NCBI GenBank assembly: GCA_011947345.1
Contig: JAAVTG010000623.1
Span: forward strand, 186,001 to 250,000
From: Phytophthora quininea
Lineage: Eukaryota; Oomycota; Peronosporomycetes; Peronosporales; Peronosporaceae
Length of the DNA: 64,000 bases
Direction: 5' to 3'
The position numbers were made by a program, and so were the translations under genes. A model generated the notes under the pieces. The model made no database searches, was not told the origin of the DNA, and worked only from the letters and a program-made list of their open reading frames with translations. This document shows positions 23,511 through 36,264 of the stretch, piece by piece (position 1 is the first letter of the stretch; every line of letters starts with the position of its first letter).

Positions 23511-25623
23511 AGGTTTTAATGTGTAGCTGCTTTCAACAGATGTACCAACGTGATGCAGTTGATGGAACGCTTTCCGATAAGTAAACATTCTTGAGTCTCA
23601 GCTCAACTGCACATCTATTCAAATTATTTCCTGCAGAACTGCCGAATCGAGTTTTGTCTTCTCCTGCAGTCCACCATGTTGAGGCAGCACCGCTCTCGGT
23701 GCTTGGCATTGACTGCAGCCACAGCAACGGTCACCTCTCTCCACGATTCTCATTCTCTTGTGTGTCTCCAGAAGTTTGTTAGACGACGTCCGTGTTGCTG
23801 TCTCTTGTGTAAACGTACAAACAAAAATGCCGCGCCCAGCGACCTGTTGCCAGCTGAGGGTTCCAGGAACATGTGCTGGGCTACAGTGAGAATTACTTTG
23901 TGATTTCGGACTCTCGATGGGATTTTCCCCAAAAATAAACCAAAACACTTCAGATTACAAGCTGTGCCAAGGCCCGAGAAGCTCTGATATTTTATTATGC
24001 GTATCTGCTCTATCGTATATAGTCGTGCTGTTTCTGCTAGAGCTTCTTGTGTAGGTTTGAAGTATTGCAGAAAGGTCATCGTTGGCACCTTCATTTGAAC
24101 ACGTGATGTCGAGCGAAGATAGGCGCCGACGTGAAGGTTGCAGCTAAAAGACTCAGGCAACGTGTACTAAATAGTATTCTATGTACCAGTATGTTATTAT
24201 CCGGAGGTATTTGATGATACGTTAGATATAGCCTTTCGAATAAGCTATTACCGGTTTTATAGAGATTAGTACCTGCATTCGTATCGCCTGAACATCTCTG
24301 GATAAAAATCCAGAGAATTTCAGGCTACAATACAGCTTACATACATGTACAGTAGAAGAGTGCATTTTCATACGGTAACCCTAGCAAAAATAATCGTGTT
24401 TATCAAAGGTAGATTAGCTGTCAAAAATGTATTCTGTCGCACTAAGGTACGATTTCGTACTTTAACGAGACTCTAAATTTTGTATGTAATTTTTCTTGTA
24501 TCGCATCTCATGCTACAATAGCATTCAATTGAGTAGACCAGCTGAATATAATATTCGTGGTAACGTAAAGCGAGCCACGGGGCCAGCTAATCTGGCTATT
24601 GTAACGGAAGGAAAAGTATTCAAGCGCCGTCGAAAATGCTGTCGCACCTTGAAAATGCAGTTCTACTGCAATGCTAGACCCATTGGAGTGCGCCAAGGTT
24701 GATTTGATGCCTATCGATTCACTTTTTTCGCTGGGAAGCTCCTCCGATCCCTGTTGGTTTTTGCGGTGTGGCGGTCGTTGCGGCTTTCGTCTACAAATCA
24801 GCGCACGGCAGTTTGTATCAGCGGTCATCCAACTCTCGCTTGCGGGCGGTTTCCCTTTAGCCTCTCCCGGCTGCATCCTGTCTAACTAGCATCTCCGTCC
24901 AGTAGTCGAGCTCCCACAAGCATGGCAGAGTCCTGTAGCACAACAACCCAGTCGTCAAAACAGCACAACGTGGCAGAAATCGCTCGACGTACGGCCATCG
25001 ATGCATCGAATGTTGCCTTCGATCTGCTTTGCAAATCATGATGACCAGACAAGTGGGTGCATCAATTCCATTCGCGGTCTAAACCCGTGGTCTCACCTAG
25101 CTGCAGCAAGTGGATCGCTTCAGCTGTCGAGACTAAACATGTGAAAGCACCTCTGCCATCTGGTCCACTTCAACCGGTTAGCATAACATTTTCGTCAAGG
25201 GCGGCGAGCTCACCACTCAAGCATCCTTGCAGCGCACTTGCAACGTGTGCTGCCTACTGGAGACCAGGCCTCTCGCCTCGTCTACCGCAGTTGAAATCCA
25301 ATGGATGGGTTCGTCCCTCGCCCACCAAAATTTGCTCAACATGGCATGCCGACCAAAGCTCGAGTCCATGGGGCGAGTGTTTTAGCTCCCCAGAGGCCTC
25401 TGTCCACAGTCTTCCCACCTCTGCTTGAATAAGAACGAGCTGCCGGCCTTCTGCTTTCTCTTCCAACCAGGATGCGTTCAATCTGAAGACAAAGTATCTT
25501 TGTTTCTGCGATATGCGGCAGACATTTGGTCGCACTCTTTTCGAGTTTGTTTGTCGTGGCAGACGCTCTCTCACAACGGAATTTGCATCGCACCGCGCAC
25601 TGGCCCCAGTCAACGTCTCCGTC
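23511..25623. other. Gene-free AT-rich stretch and START gene upstream region
   Basis: About 2.1 kb with no supportable gene. Short open stretches occur on both strands without motifs. The last 150 bp before 25624 are open in the frame of the START gene but look unlike its conserved N-terminus, and are treated as 5' untranslated. Confidence 0.5.
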
Positions 25624-27829
25624 ATGGCGGACGTCGAGCGGCCTCCCATCAGCCAGGGGCTCGTCTCCACGTTCACCATGGAGCTGGACGACGAAGTGCA
25701 CGAGCCGGCGGTGCGTCTGGACGACGTCACGGCCGCCAGGATGCGACGGTATCACCAGCAGAGCAACAAGCGACTGGACCACACGCTGCAACTCTTCCGA
25801 GACCGCCAGGAGCGCGCTCGACGCTCCCAATTCCGATGCAGTCGCGGGCCCTTGAGCGGCAGCTGCGACGTACCAAGCACCTTCCCGAATTCCACGGTAG
25901 AAACAAGGCAATGGAAGCTGCTTAGGGAGAGTAGCGATATCCGAGTCTACAAACTACGTAGACGACAAGACCGGACGGCCACAGTCATGGCTACAGGCAC
26001 CGTGCACGGCTCCTTGGGGGACGTCATGAACGGACTCTATGCAGACAACACACGCACGGCCAGAGTGCTGCAGATGCTGCTGAGTCCTCGCTCGTTAGAC
26101 ACGAGGATCCTGCAGGTGGACAAAAGCAGCACTGAGACCAAGCCGTTCCAGTTCGCTGGCATCGTCTGGATGGCGCTCAAGCTGCCAGGCTTGGGCTTCT
26201 GCAGACACCGAGACTTCCTGTGCTTCAAAAGATGGACTGCTTCAAAATGACCTCGGAGAAGACATGGGCGTCTTGGTGCTGCACTCGATCGACCCTCTAG
26301 CCGACGAGATCAGTGCGCAGGTCTCCACTTTTGACACCCACGCGGCGACAGGAGCCACGTGGCCTCCGTCGTCGCAGAGCCAACTGGCTCGTACACGCAG
26401 CTCCAGCTCCGTGGGGCCTGGATCGGGTCACTTTATCCGCGGCTTCATCTCGATGGCCATCGTGTTCAAGAGTGTAGGGGACGATCGAGTCGCGATGTTT
26501 GCTCACGGTCTATTCAATCCTAGCGGACGATTGCCGCCGCTGCTGAGGGACAGCTGCATTGCTGAATGGCTCACATCGATGGCCAACACGGTGCAGAGCG
26601 GACAGGCCAAGAACTTGTCGCTATTGCTGGTCGGTCAAAGCCAAAACTCCAACGGATCAATTGCAGAGCATGGAGGTGCCAGACAGCGCTGTGGTGTATG
26701 TGCTCGAACGCTGTTCTTCTGGGACACTCCTCGCTTTTGTCGAGGCTGCTGGAAGCCCTGCTGCCGTACTTGTCGCGTCACCAAGCCGATCTTTTGTGCG
26801 CATTATCATCCGAGTGGCAGCTCGACGTCCTTGACGTCTGGACCGTGCACTGAGACGTTTTGTTTGGCCTGTGTCTGCGCAGTGATCCCGTCCGGGGCTA
26901 CTATCAACGCCCGACTGATCAAACGCCTTGCCAAGAAGCGCAAACGCGCCCCGACGTTCTTCCGACCGACGATCACAGCGTCGTCCATCACAGACGGCTC
27001 GATCGCCCAGCAGCACCTCCCAGTGATTGCAAACTCGGAGCGTGCCGAGCGGATACTCGCGGCTGCGGAGATGTCCTCGATCTCCGTTCTGTCGTCGCGC
27101 GAGTCGGAAAAGTACCAGCAACACCGACTGAGCTTGAACGCCCGACCTAAGAAACGTCCCAATGTTCAGCGACTCTCGCCTGAAAAGACCAAGAGATCTG
27201 AAGGGAATGGTGTCGACGATGAAGACACAGATTCCCTGAGTGCGATGCTTGAGATACTAGAACACTATCAGACTCGTCGTGGCGGAACCGCGTCGCTGCT
27301 GTCAGGGATGTCGTCGTCTGCTGGAGTGTCGTTGCGTTCGTTTACGTCAGCAGACTTGGCGTCGTCGTCGACGAACCGCTTGCGCCTTGGCCGGTACCCG
27401 TCCGGGTACAGTCTACTAACCAACAACAATCAGAGCTTCCATCAACGCCTTTCAGTTCCGCCAGGTCAGGACTCGATGCTGCTGGATCGACGTGGATCCC
27501 GAACGTACCCAGCACAGCGTGTGCAGCACCAGCAAGCGAACGTGAAAGCTGAGGATTCGTCGCCACCGCTGGATGAGGAATACTACCAGCGTCTACTGGC
27601 GAACTATCTGCTGCACACCAACAGTAGTCGCAGCTTAGCGAGTGCTCTCTCTTTAGGCAGCTACGCCGACAAGTCGGTCGCTCCGCCGCCAGTCTCGCAG
27701 GAATCCAACGTGATATCCGAGCCGCAGTCGGAGCCTCCGAGTGAAACCCAAGCCATGTCCATGTGTACCACGAGCGGTAACTCGTCATCTCTCGCTCCGG
27801 AACTGGCCGTCTACCCCACGCACATGTGA
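25624..27829 (+). CDS. START-like/FYVE zinc-finger protein
   Basis: About 734 residues once one extra base is discounted. From ATG 25624 (MADVERPPISQGL) the first half has oomycete START-like features (RQWKLLRESSDIRVYKLRRR, MATGTVHGSLGDVMNGLYAD, LDTRIL). Around 26227-26230 an A run carries one base too many: the frame DFLCFK continues as DGLLQND in the next frame, through GVLVLHSIDP. The second half holds a FYVE-type cysteine array (CGVCARTLFFWDTPRFCRGC, then CCRTC and FCLAC) and a long Ser-rich tail. FYVE domains bind phosphatidylinositol 3-phosphate on endosomes. This architecture is greatly expanded in oomycetes. Convergent with the kinase gene at 27987-30287. Confidence 0.8.
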
Positions 27830-27986
27830 ACGAACCAAGCAGTCCAACTGCTTGTCAACTCTTGTACCAAATTGTTCAAAAGGCACTCAAGAATTGTCCA
27901 TAACTTTGTAAAACAATAAATACTTTTTTTTCACAATGTTTTGCTAGGCTTTCGTAGTAACATTTAACTTGGGATGCTTTTCAAAC

Positions 27987-30287
27987 TCAACGATCAACAA
28001 CGTCGCAGTCATTGGGTTTGTCAAGCAAAATATTGAGAGCGTCTTCTTCGTCGTCTTCTTCGTCGTCTTCATCCTCTCGTTTCCCGTCGGATAGCAGCGA
28101 TTCCAGTTCTGGAGTTCTTGGGATCATGTGCATACCTCTCGGGGTTGAATGTCTTCCTCCGGAGTAGTTATACTGCTCCAGACCAGGAATTCCCATTGTG
28201 CTATTAATTCGTGCTTCCTCAATCTCGCTGTGTGTGAGTCCCCGTTTGGTGCGTGAACGCTGAAGTCTCGAGGTAGAGAGTCCTTTCCTCAAGGACGACA
28301 ACGTGATGGGGATCGCCTTTTCATTCGCGTCGTGTGACTCAGCAAAGCGATTGAGCTCAGCTCGGTTAGCAGCGTTGTGTTCACGCAGAATATGCGCTGA
28401 GAGATCGACGCTGCTGTCATTGCGTCGACCTAAGCCCATCATGGGAGCCTTGTCGGACTGGTCATCGCTTTGGGTCCGCATCCACGTGCTCAATGTCTGG
28501 GAAATATCTTCAAACGATGGCCGTTGTTCTGGATCCGAATCCCAACATTGCTTCATGAGTTGTTCGAGCCCAAGTGGCGCTGGTTTGGTAAAGTCATGCG
28601 GTCGAAGGCCGTCGTTCGCAACTTGCAGTGGCACTTGGAAAGCGTTCAAGTTGTCGTAGGGGTCTTTACGTTCAATGAGTTCCCATAACACGATGGCGTA
28701 CGAATACACATCGGCCTTTTCATCGTACGCCTCGTGTCGAATCACTTCGGGGCAGCCCAGAACGGTGTGCCGACCCATGTGTACGGTCCGTACTGCGTAC
28801 TTCTGAAGCGAGCAAGCCCAAAGTCCGACACTTTGACGACCAAGTTCTCCGAAAGCAAGCAGTTCTTCGACTTGAGATCCCGCTGCAATACATCGCACGC
28901 GTGGATGTGAGCCATACCCGACGCAATGTCGAATGCACTCGTGACAACGAGTTGGTTGGGGAAGAAATTCGCTGCGTCGCGGAGATAGTCGTAAAGCGAT
29001 CCGTTCGGCATGTACTCCATTACCAGCACGTAGCAGCTCTGTGTGAGACTAGCACCTAGCAGTTTTACGATATTAGGATGCATGAGAGCGTTCATGACCC
29101 AAATCTCGCGCCGGAAGTTCTTCACGGCCTCTTCTAAACTATCCACGACACCTTCGCGCGGCATGAGCAACTTCACGCCGACTTTTGTGTCTCTCCAGAT
29201 CGCTGCGTACACCTCGCTCAGTGGGCCAGACGCCAAACGCTTGACCAAATTCACCTCGCGTAGTTTCACTTCGTAGACGGAGGCCTGATCGCCGCCCACT
29301 TCGAACTGCAGCCGCGAAGTTTCACCCACACTAAGTCGTCTTTTGTCTCTCCTCTGCATACTCGCGCGTCGTTCGTTTTGCACGCGATTCTCGGGAGATA
29401 ACTCGGCCATGACATGATTCGATTCGTACGTTGGCTCCTTAAACAATGCGCGAGAGTTGTTTCTTGTGGGCATGCGCTTTTTGAAGATGAGGAATCGTCT
29501 TTTGAACGAACCAGAGTATGTTGGATCGGAACCGTCCGCTTTAACTTTGGCTCCCTTGGGGGCGAGGATCCCAGTCGCTTCCAATACGTTTCTCGAGCTG
29601 CGTGAGATGGACAGCGATACAGCTCGCGTTTTCGTTAGGAATTGTCCTTTTGGAGGGTCATTGCGCTCTTGGAGCGTTGTCTGGTCATTTGGTTTGCCAG
29701 CATGTGCTTGCTCGGGTCTCGCTTGGCGATAACCGGTCGTGTACGAGCGTCGTCCGTCTCCTCTTCGGTGCCTGAGGGTGGTCGTAGCTCGCTGTCTTCT
29801 GGGAAGATCAGGGCGGCACTGCCGGGTTGTCGTTGCCCTTCTCGCTCGTGGAAAGCGACTGCGCCGCAAAGTCCATGTGGTACATGCGCTGCGTTTGCAT
29901 AATGAAGGCCGCACCCTGTTGCTGCGAGTTCTTGTGTCCCTGGATGCGTGCAGACGTCGCGTCTTTCTTGATCACTGCTAGCGGCAGCGGAGCCGTTCGT
30001 CCTTCCAGCTTGAAGCCCAACTTGCGCAGTATTCTCCGTAGTCGCCACGAAAACCCACGCGAGCGGCCATTCAAGACGCGATGTACTTCCTCGTTCTGTG
30101 TGGGTTCTGCGCGACGTCTACAGAGCCAGCAGCACCGCGATAGAGACAGCAATCCACACAGCACCACGATGCAGCACAGACACAGGAAGAGCTGCAGGTA
30201 CGCGTCCACCAGCACGCACGTGTGGCTTCCCGAGCAGTAGGCCCGCGAGAACACCTCGAGCGTGCCCATGTCGGCCCCAGCCTCCAC
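27987..30287 (-). CDS. Membrane-anchored TKL-type protein kinase, three frameshifts
   Basis: About 767 residues. A hydrophobic span at residues 26-55 (YLQLFLCLCCIVVLCGLLSL) precedes a basic, Ser-rich linker and a kinase domain: degenerate glycine loop (ASGPLSEVYAA), beta-3 lysine in KVGVKLL, DFG in VSDFGLARF, WAAPEV, and the C-lobe DVYSYAIVLWEL and PEQRPSFEDI. The HRD motif reads QRD (LQRDLKSKN), with the CAG codon at 28885-28883. Three single-base losses break the frame: C run 29813-29811, A run 29651-29648, C run 28752-28749. Each is repaired by one base and restores conserved sequence. The tail is acidic (EDEDDEEDDEEDA). Probably a plasma-membrane signalling kinase; ligand domain absent. 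Confidence 0.85.
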
Positions 30288-30469
30288 TTAAAATTGCAGT
30301 AACAAAGAAACTATTAACGACACGTCGAATATGAAAATAAATCGTAACCCGAGAAGCCGCTCATCGCTCCACCATCGCAGTTCGAGTATTCCCCAGGACG
30401 GAATAGCCTGGTGGTCTGTCCGAAACTTTTCGCGACTGTAGTGCCTGGACGCTGACAACGTCCCGGTGC

Positions 30470-31200
30470 TTGACTCAACTTCTCGCCCAAATTCATCGAC
30501 ACCGGCGCCGTCTTCTGATCCGCAACCGCGACACACGCTTCGACATCTACGACACTTCAATGCTCTGGGAGCTACTGGACGTGCCGATCGTCGACATGTT
30601 TGGACAGGAAAGTGGCCAACGTCTGGTGGATCGAAGTCGCCATGCCGCGGTGCTTACGGTCGTCAATTTCTTCGAGAAGCTCAGCTTCGGCAACGGCGAC
30701 AAAATGTTCTTCCTGGATCGTGCTCAACTCGTCCTACCGCATGATCGAGACGCCACCGGCGAGTGAAGGACACATTTTTTGGCATGACGATGGTGCAGCA
30801 CGACAAGAATGGAGAGGTGCTCTTCCTACACGGAACTAATACAAGCTCACAGGCGAAATCAAAGCCATTGATCCAGCAGGGGAGGGGGGCCGCTGCTCGA
30901 GAAACACCCCAACCCAGTTATCGGGACCCACCTGCAATCCTTGCGCAAGGGCTGATCGACCCATACCAAGCACCTCCGACCTTCTCGTCGTGGTCGCCAT
31001 GCCATAGGAAGGCAGACGTTAACGACAACGAATTCTTTGAAACGGAAGAGTTTGTCTACCTGAGCTCTGCCAGCTTGGAGAAGAACGTGCGGGGATATGT
31101 ACTCGAGGCGATGCATACAGGCAGTTTGCAGACGAAGCCCACATCCTGGAAGAAACGGACAAACTGTGTGAGCAGAACTGCTGCGAATATAATGATAAAA
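30470..31200 (+). CDS. Hypothetical protein, probably frameshifted
   Basis: Coding-like composition in three successive frames. FDIYDTSMLWELLDVPIVDM to VVNFFEKLSFGNGDKMFFLD lies at about 30540-30720, then a short NSSYRMIETPP stretch, then FFGMTMVQHDKNGEVLFLHG to FFETEEFVYLSSASLEKNVR at about 30775-31090. Joining needs two single-base changes, as in the neighbouring genes. I do not recognise a domain. The start is unclear, and a GTGAGC donor-like site after 31160 suggests a further exon. No signal peptide is evident. Confidence 0.35.
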
Positions 31201-31600
31201 GTATATCCAATATGATCATCCGAGTTCGTGTTGTTGCAGCTGAATCGGAATAACGGTTGAAATTGCTACGACGTTGATGACCAGAATTTTGGTCGCACAG
31301 AGCAATCACAGACGGCTGGCGAACAACCTCATGGGCAGGAAGGTAGAGGCTGTTTCAGGTGTTTCCAGAGTCTGCTTGCTAGATAGCGGAGGCTGTTTCA
31401 GGTGTTTCCATAGTCTACTTGCCAGAAATGCGATGCCATTACCTGGCCCGGCTCAAAAATCCCGTACGGCTGCGGTAAAACTGATGCGATCGATGCCCGG
31501 CTCATTCTAACCGCGGCTCCAGTTTGCCGGCACCGCCTTTGGACATCTCTCACTTTCCAATTCGCACCAGAACCACTCCTCCTGTCCATTTCAGCTCCAA

Positions 31601-32547
31601 ATGACCTTCTTCAACGACCAAGTCGGCGTCAAGGTGCCGCAGGTGACCATCTTCTTCTGGATCATCAAGGTGCTGGCCACGACCGTCGGTGAGACTTTGC
31701 CGACTTCCTCAACGAAAACATCGGCCTCGGTCTGAGCGCCACGTCCGGCATCATGCTTGCCATCCTGCTGGCCTCGCTGGCCGTCCAAATGAAGCTCAAT
31801 TTCTACTACGCCCCGTGTACTGGTTCGTCATCGTCGCCATCAGCACCGTCGGCACGCTGCTGAGCGACAACCTGACCGACAACCTCGGCGTCCCACTCGC
31901 GATCACGACGCCGATTTTCTCCGTCTTGCTGGCGATCGTCTTCATCTCGTGGTTCAAAGTGGAGAAGAACTTGTCGATCCACAGCATCTTCACGCGACGA
32001 CGAGAGTCCTGGTACTGGCTGGCCGTGCTCGTCACTTTTGCGCTGGGGACGTCGGCGGGGACCTCATCGCGGAGCAGCTCAACGTTGGCTACGGCAACTC
32101 GCTCGTACTCTTTGCTGGCTGTATCGCCTTCGTGAGTTTGTTGTGGTGGTTCAAGCTCATCAACGGGGTGCTGGCCTTCTGGGCCGTGTACGTGCTCACT
32201 CGGCCGCTGGGGGCTTCGCTCGGAGACCTGATGTCGCAAAACCCGGCAGACTCGGTGAACACTGGCTCCGGGTCCGGCTCCGGCTCGGGGTCAGCAACTG
32301 CAACGTCAGCTTCTGGGTCTAGTAGCGCTACCGGGGCACCCCGTCTGGCTGGAAGGCAGGTCTCAATCTCGGAACGACCGTAACCAGCATGATCTTCTTG
32401 GGTGTGATCGCGGTGCTGGTCGTCTTCCTGACCATCACAAAGAAGGACAAGCTGAAAGTGAGTGCTACCGATCTCGAAAAGGGCGAGTCTGAGTCTGCCG
32501 CAGTGGAATCGACGACTGCTGCCGACCACGACTGGGCCCCTAAATGA
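31601..32547 (+). CDS. COG4705-like multi-span membrane protein, four frameshifts
   Basis: About 316 residues in restored frame, from ATG 31601 to TGA 32545-32547. The repeated unit 'KVP.VT.FFW.IKVLATTVGE' followed by four-helix blocks matches the uncharacterised membrane-anchored COG4705 family known mainly from bacteria. Hydrophobic spans include MLAILLASLAVQM, YWFVIVAISTVGTLL, SVLLAIVFISWF, LAVLVTFALGTSAG, LVLFAGCIAFVSLLWWF and MIFLGVIAVLVVFLTI. Four single-base losses are inferred: T run 31696-31698, C run 31811-31814, G run 32057-32060, G run 32333-32336. A GS-rich insert (GSGSGSGSGS) lies before the last block. A TTTCAG|CTCC acceptor-like site just upstream suggests a 5'UTR intron. Function unknown. 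Confidence 0.7.
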
Positions 32548-33379
32548 CAGCAGTCCAAAGTAGATGCCGATGCGAGTTGCAGACAACCCCCCGTACCGTA
32601 GCAATTCATACGAATATATTCACTCTCAGCTTATTGCTTTAGCTGCCACTAAGGCGCCTAAAGGGATTGCTCCGAATATGCAAAGGCTCACTTCCCGCCG
32701 CTACGACGATCTTACTACTGATAGCTCCTCGAAATACAACTCCCACCTTGTTGAAGTTGGTGTAGCCATGTCCCGGACCATAGATCCAGAAAGTACCATC
32801 ATTATGGTACCCGTCGTCGGAAATCGTTGATCTTGCGTTTTGTATACCAAGTCATATATATCTTGCTGTTTGTATACCGCGTCGAATGGTTGGCAGCGAC
32901 TGGCAGTGCCGACCAGCGCAGTCGCCTTCCAGTTTGGAATCGGAAACCTCCTGACGGTATGTCGCTCTCTCCAGTCGCTTCCAGCCTGCGGATCCCGGTC
33001 CTCTGAACGCCCTCGCAGGGCCCAGCCGCCTTCAAGAAGCCGTCCACCGGCGAGGAAGCTGCGCTCTGCATGTATCAAGGATCGGATTGGGTGGTTCCTT
33101 TTGAGGAGGGGGCGCCTGATCCGTAGGTATATGTATGAACCAGCTCCCCGGCCGCGTTCGGAGTGCCGATTGCTCAAGACCAAGACCCTCAAGGGAGACG
33201 ACAGGCGACAGGGCGCCCGGCGCAGCTACAGGTTTCCTGGCTATGTTGTTATCGGCACTGGAGTCTTGTCTTGGAGGGTCTCTTGAGTTTCTAATTGGAC
33301 TCTGTGACGCGGTTGTTGGGGGAGCTCGTTGCCGTTGGGGTTTGAGGACTAATTAGAAACGGTGTGTCCACTACAGAAA
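32548..33379. other. Intergenic and 5' region of the ubiquitin-S27a gene
   Basis: No supportable coding region. The last part (about 33270-33376) looks like a 5'UTR intron: it ends CCACTACAG immediately before AAA-ATG of the ubiquitin exon. Short Ser/Arg-rich open stretches between 32700 and 33290 have no motif. Confidence 0.45.
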
Positions 33380-33925
<546 letters not shown>

Positions 33926-34296
33926 GCGTCTTGTGTCTCGTCTCAAGTGAACTGCCATGGGGCTTTGACTGTCGTTAACTCGGCCGTTTCTAACTGACCA
34001 GCTAATGTAATGCCACGCTTCGGTTTCCATCCAAACTGCGTCATGTTTCAGTCCTTGATGATCAGCCGTTAGACTGTCACTGTGCGTAGCATATCGTAGT
34101 CTGCTTTGGGACCAGCTTCGTGTTCACCGTTATGATCGTCCTTGCACGCAGTCACCACGCGCCAACTTGTTACTTCGGGCCAGCATAACACCAAAACCAA
34201 GCAGCAAACGGATACCAAGTGCAACGTCTGAAGGTCACGACGGTCACTGCATTTCTCGAGCTCAAAAGCGTTGAGCTTTCGGTCGTCTTGGTCAGT

Positions 34297-34310
34297 TCAT
34301 TCAGCAATTC
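34297..34310 (+). promoter_or_regulatory. Oomycete initiator-like element of the elicitin gene
   Basis: TTCATTCAGCAATTC-type sequence 32-45 bp before the elicitin ATG, close to the oomycete Inr consensus (TCATTYYNCAWTTT) with two differences. The position fits a short 5'UTR. Confidence 0.5.
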
Positions 34311-34341
34311 GCCTTGCCAAGCTCAAGCAACTTCCATCAAG

Positions 34342-34713
34342 ATGAACTTCCGCGCTCTCCTCGCTGCCACTGCCGCTCTCGTCGGTTCGGTCTCCGCTAC
34401 CACGTGCACCACCACGCAGCAGACTGCTGCGTACGTGGCTCTCGTCAGCATTCTGTCGGACTCGTCCTTCACGCAATGCTCGACCGACTCGGGCTACTCC
34501 ATGCTGACGGCGACGGCACTGCCCACCACGGCTCAGTACAAGCTCATGTGCGCGTCCACGGCGTGCCAGGAGATGATCTCGACCATCATCTCGCTCAACC
34601 CACCCGACTGCGACCTGACGGTGCCCACCAGCGGACTGGTGCTCAATGTCTACGACTACGCCAACGACTTCTCGTCCACGTGCTCGTCGTTGTCGTCGTC
34701 GTCGTCGTCGTAA
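34342..34713 (+). CDS. Class I-type elicitin with short serine tail
   Basis: 123 residues. A 19-20 residue signal peptide ([19 protein letters not shown]) precedes a mature domain of about 98 residues with exactly six cysteines in the canonical elicitin spacing (near its start, then in FTQCST, KLMCAST, TACQE, PPDCD and STCSS), followed by a run of serines at the C-terminus. Elicitins are secreted sterol-carrier proteins of Phytophthora and Pythium that trigger defence responses in some plants. The gene is a single exon on its own strand, 417 bp after ubiquitin-S27a, with an initiator-like element upstream. The serine tail is shorter than the Thr/Ser/Pro-rich tails of elicitin-like classes, and there is no GPI-type hydrophobic end, so a freely secreted protein is expected. 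Confidence 0.95.
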   Translation: MNFRALLAATAALVGSVSATTCTTTQQTAAYVALVSILSDSSFTQCSTDSGYSMLTATALPTTAQYKLMCASTACQEMISTIISLNPPDCDLTVPTSGLVLNVYDYANDFSSTCSSLSSSSSS

Positions 34714-34786
34714 GGAAGACAACAACTTTTCATGAGCTCTAGAACGCTATGAACCGGAAGAAATGTCAATGTTTTGTTTGAAATTC

Positions 34787-36264
34787 TTATGAGGTTTTGA
34801 CCGAGTCTTCCATCACTTGTCGGATGTTGCTCTTTGCCGGGTTGATGACTTCCCACTCCTTTGAACTCATAAACGCTGCCGTGTCCATTTGCTGCGAGTA
34901 CACGATCGCTTTCCCTGGTGACTCGAGAATGGACCCACCGACCCCATTGCCTCGCACTTCAACGCTTGTTTCGTCGATCCAGAACTGCTCTCCGTTTTCG
35001 ATCACATCGTCTCCGAAAAGTGGCGGCAGTGCGTACGGGTCCGAGCAGAACGTCGATTGCTCTCCTTCTGCGAGTTTCTTCTTGTTTTCAAGCGCATTGA
35101 GCGATGCAGCGCGTCGTATTGTTGGACTGGGAGGGTCGTCAAAGTTGTTGAGAGTGGCTGTAGTTCTTTCAAAGAGAATAGGACCACACATACGACATAC
35201 ACTGACGGCGTCGTAGCAGAGCGGCGGTCGATACCGAGCAGCAAGTTGTGGAGGTTTATAGCCCCAGAACTTGTGCAGGTCCATGATGCACTTGAAGGAA
35301 ACTCGATGCGGCAAGTTGACAGGGAGGAACGAGAAGGTGCAAAGTGCACACTCCACACGTTGGATAAACCCGTAGCGTTCACGGACGAGTTCGTTGGCGT
35401 ACGGATCGTACCGAGCCAAAGCAGCTTCTTGGGAAGCGGAACCACGTAGAATTGTATCGCAAGTAGCTCGCTCCGTTCGAAGAGTGCGCAGTTCACGTGC
35501 TAAAAAGCGATAACTGGTTAAGTCGCGCTTGATCTGCTCATCGTAAGCCAAGACTATCGAACTCTCGGTTCGTGACGGATGAGGAGTGTGTTGGAGACTC
35601 ACTTTGTTGTTATTTCGCTCATGATTCCGCTTCTTCTTGGGCTTGTGCTTCTTACCGACTTTCTGCGGGGTTTCAACCGGTCCCAGCTCCGACGATGGCG
35701 GTCGTTCATCAACAGCAACTTCATTTTGGAGGTTTCGAGCTCTAGTCGCTGGTGTAGACGGTGACGAACCGAGTTTTGCGCTCGTCGTTGGCTCGGTCGA
35801 ACAACCGGCGAGAGCATTTGAGTCTGGGCTTGTCGAAGCGAGAAGGTCTTCTGTTTCAACCTGGAAGTGCTGTTGGGCTGAGGCGACGCGAGGCACAACG
35901 TCACGGGTGGCGCAATGTCTAAAGACAACTTCCGTGGTGCGACGCAGAATGCCACGAGTTTTTCCAGCGTGCTGCCGCCTGCATCTGCTTTCTGCCCCAA
36001 TACACCTCGACAATTGTTGTGCATTTCGAACCAAAGCTGCGAGTCTGGTCGTGGAATTCCTTGCTGTTGAAGCTCCATCTGCATCGCAGACAAAGTCGAT
36101 TGGAATTGGTGCTGCGTCATGAATTCCTCCACGAGTTGCAATGCAAACAGTGTCAGCTTATCCATCGTCTTTGCTTGAGCCGCTTCCTCTTCATGAGCTG
36201 CATCTTCGTCGATACTTTTCAGCGCTCGGTCGCTCTGAGGCGCCGACGGTGGTGCAACGTCCAT
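34787..36264 (-). CDS. LisH-like protein with CXXC pairs, one frameshift
   Basis: About 492 residues from ATG at 36264. Residues 34-70 (KLTLFALQLVEEFMTQHQFQ followed by STLSAMQMELQQQG) resemble a LisH dimerisation motif. After a long Ser/Pro- and Lys-rich linker (KKHKPKKKR, possible nuclear signal) a C-terminal region has two CXXC pairs (VECALCTFSF and VCRMCGPI) separated by conserved-looking aromatic sequence, suggesting a zinc-binding fold. One frame change lies near 35905-35907 (GGG on the plus strand), consistent with one missing base, though its exact place is uncertain. A partial inverted copy of this gene's promoter and first 190 bp occurs at 45562-45835. Function unknown. Confidence 0.7.
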
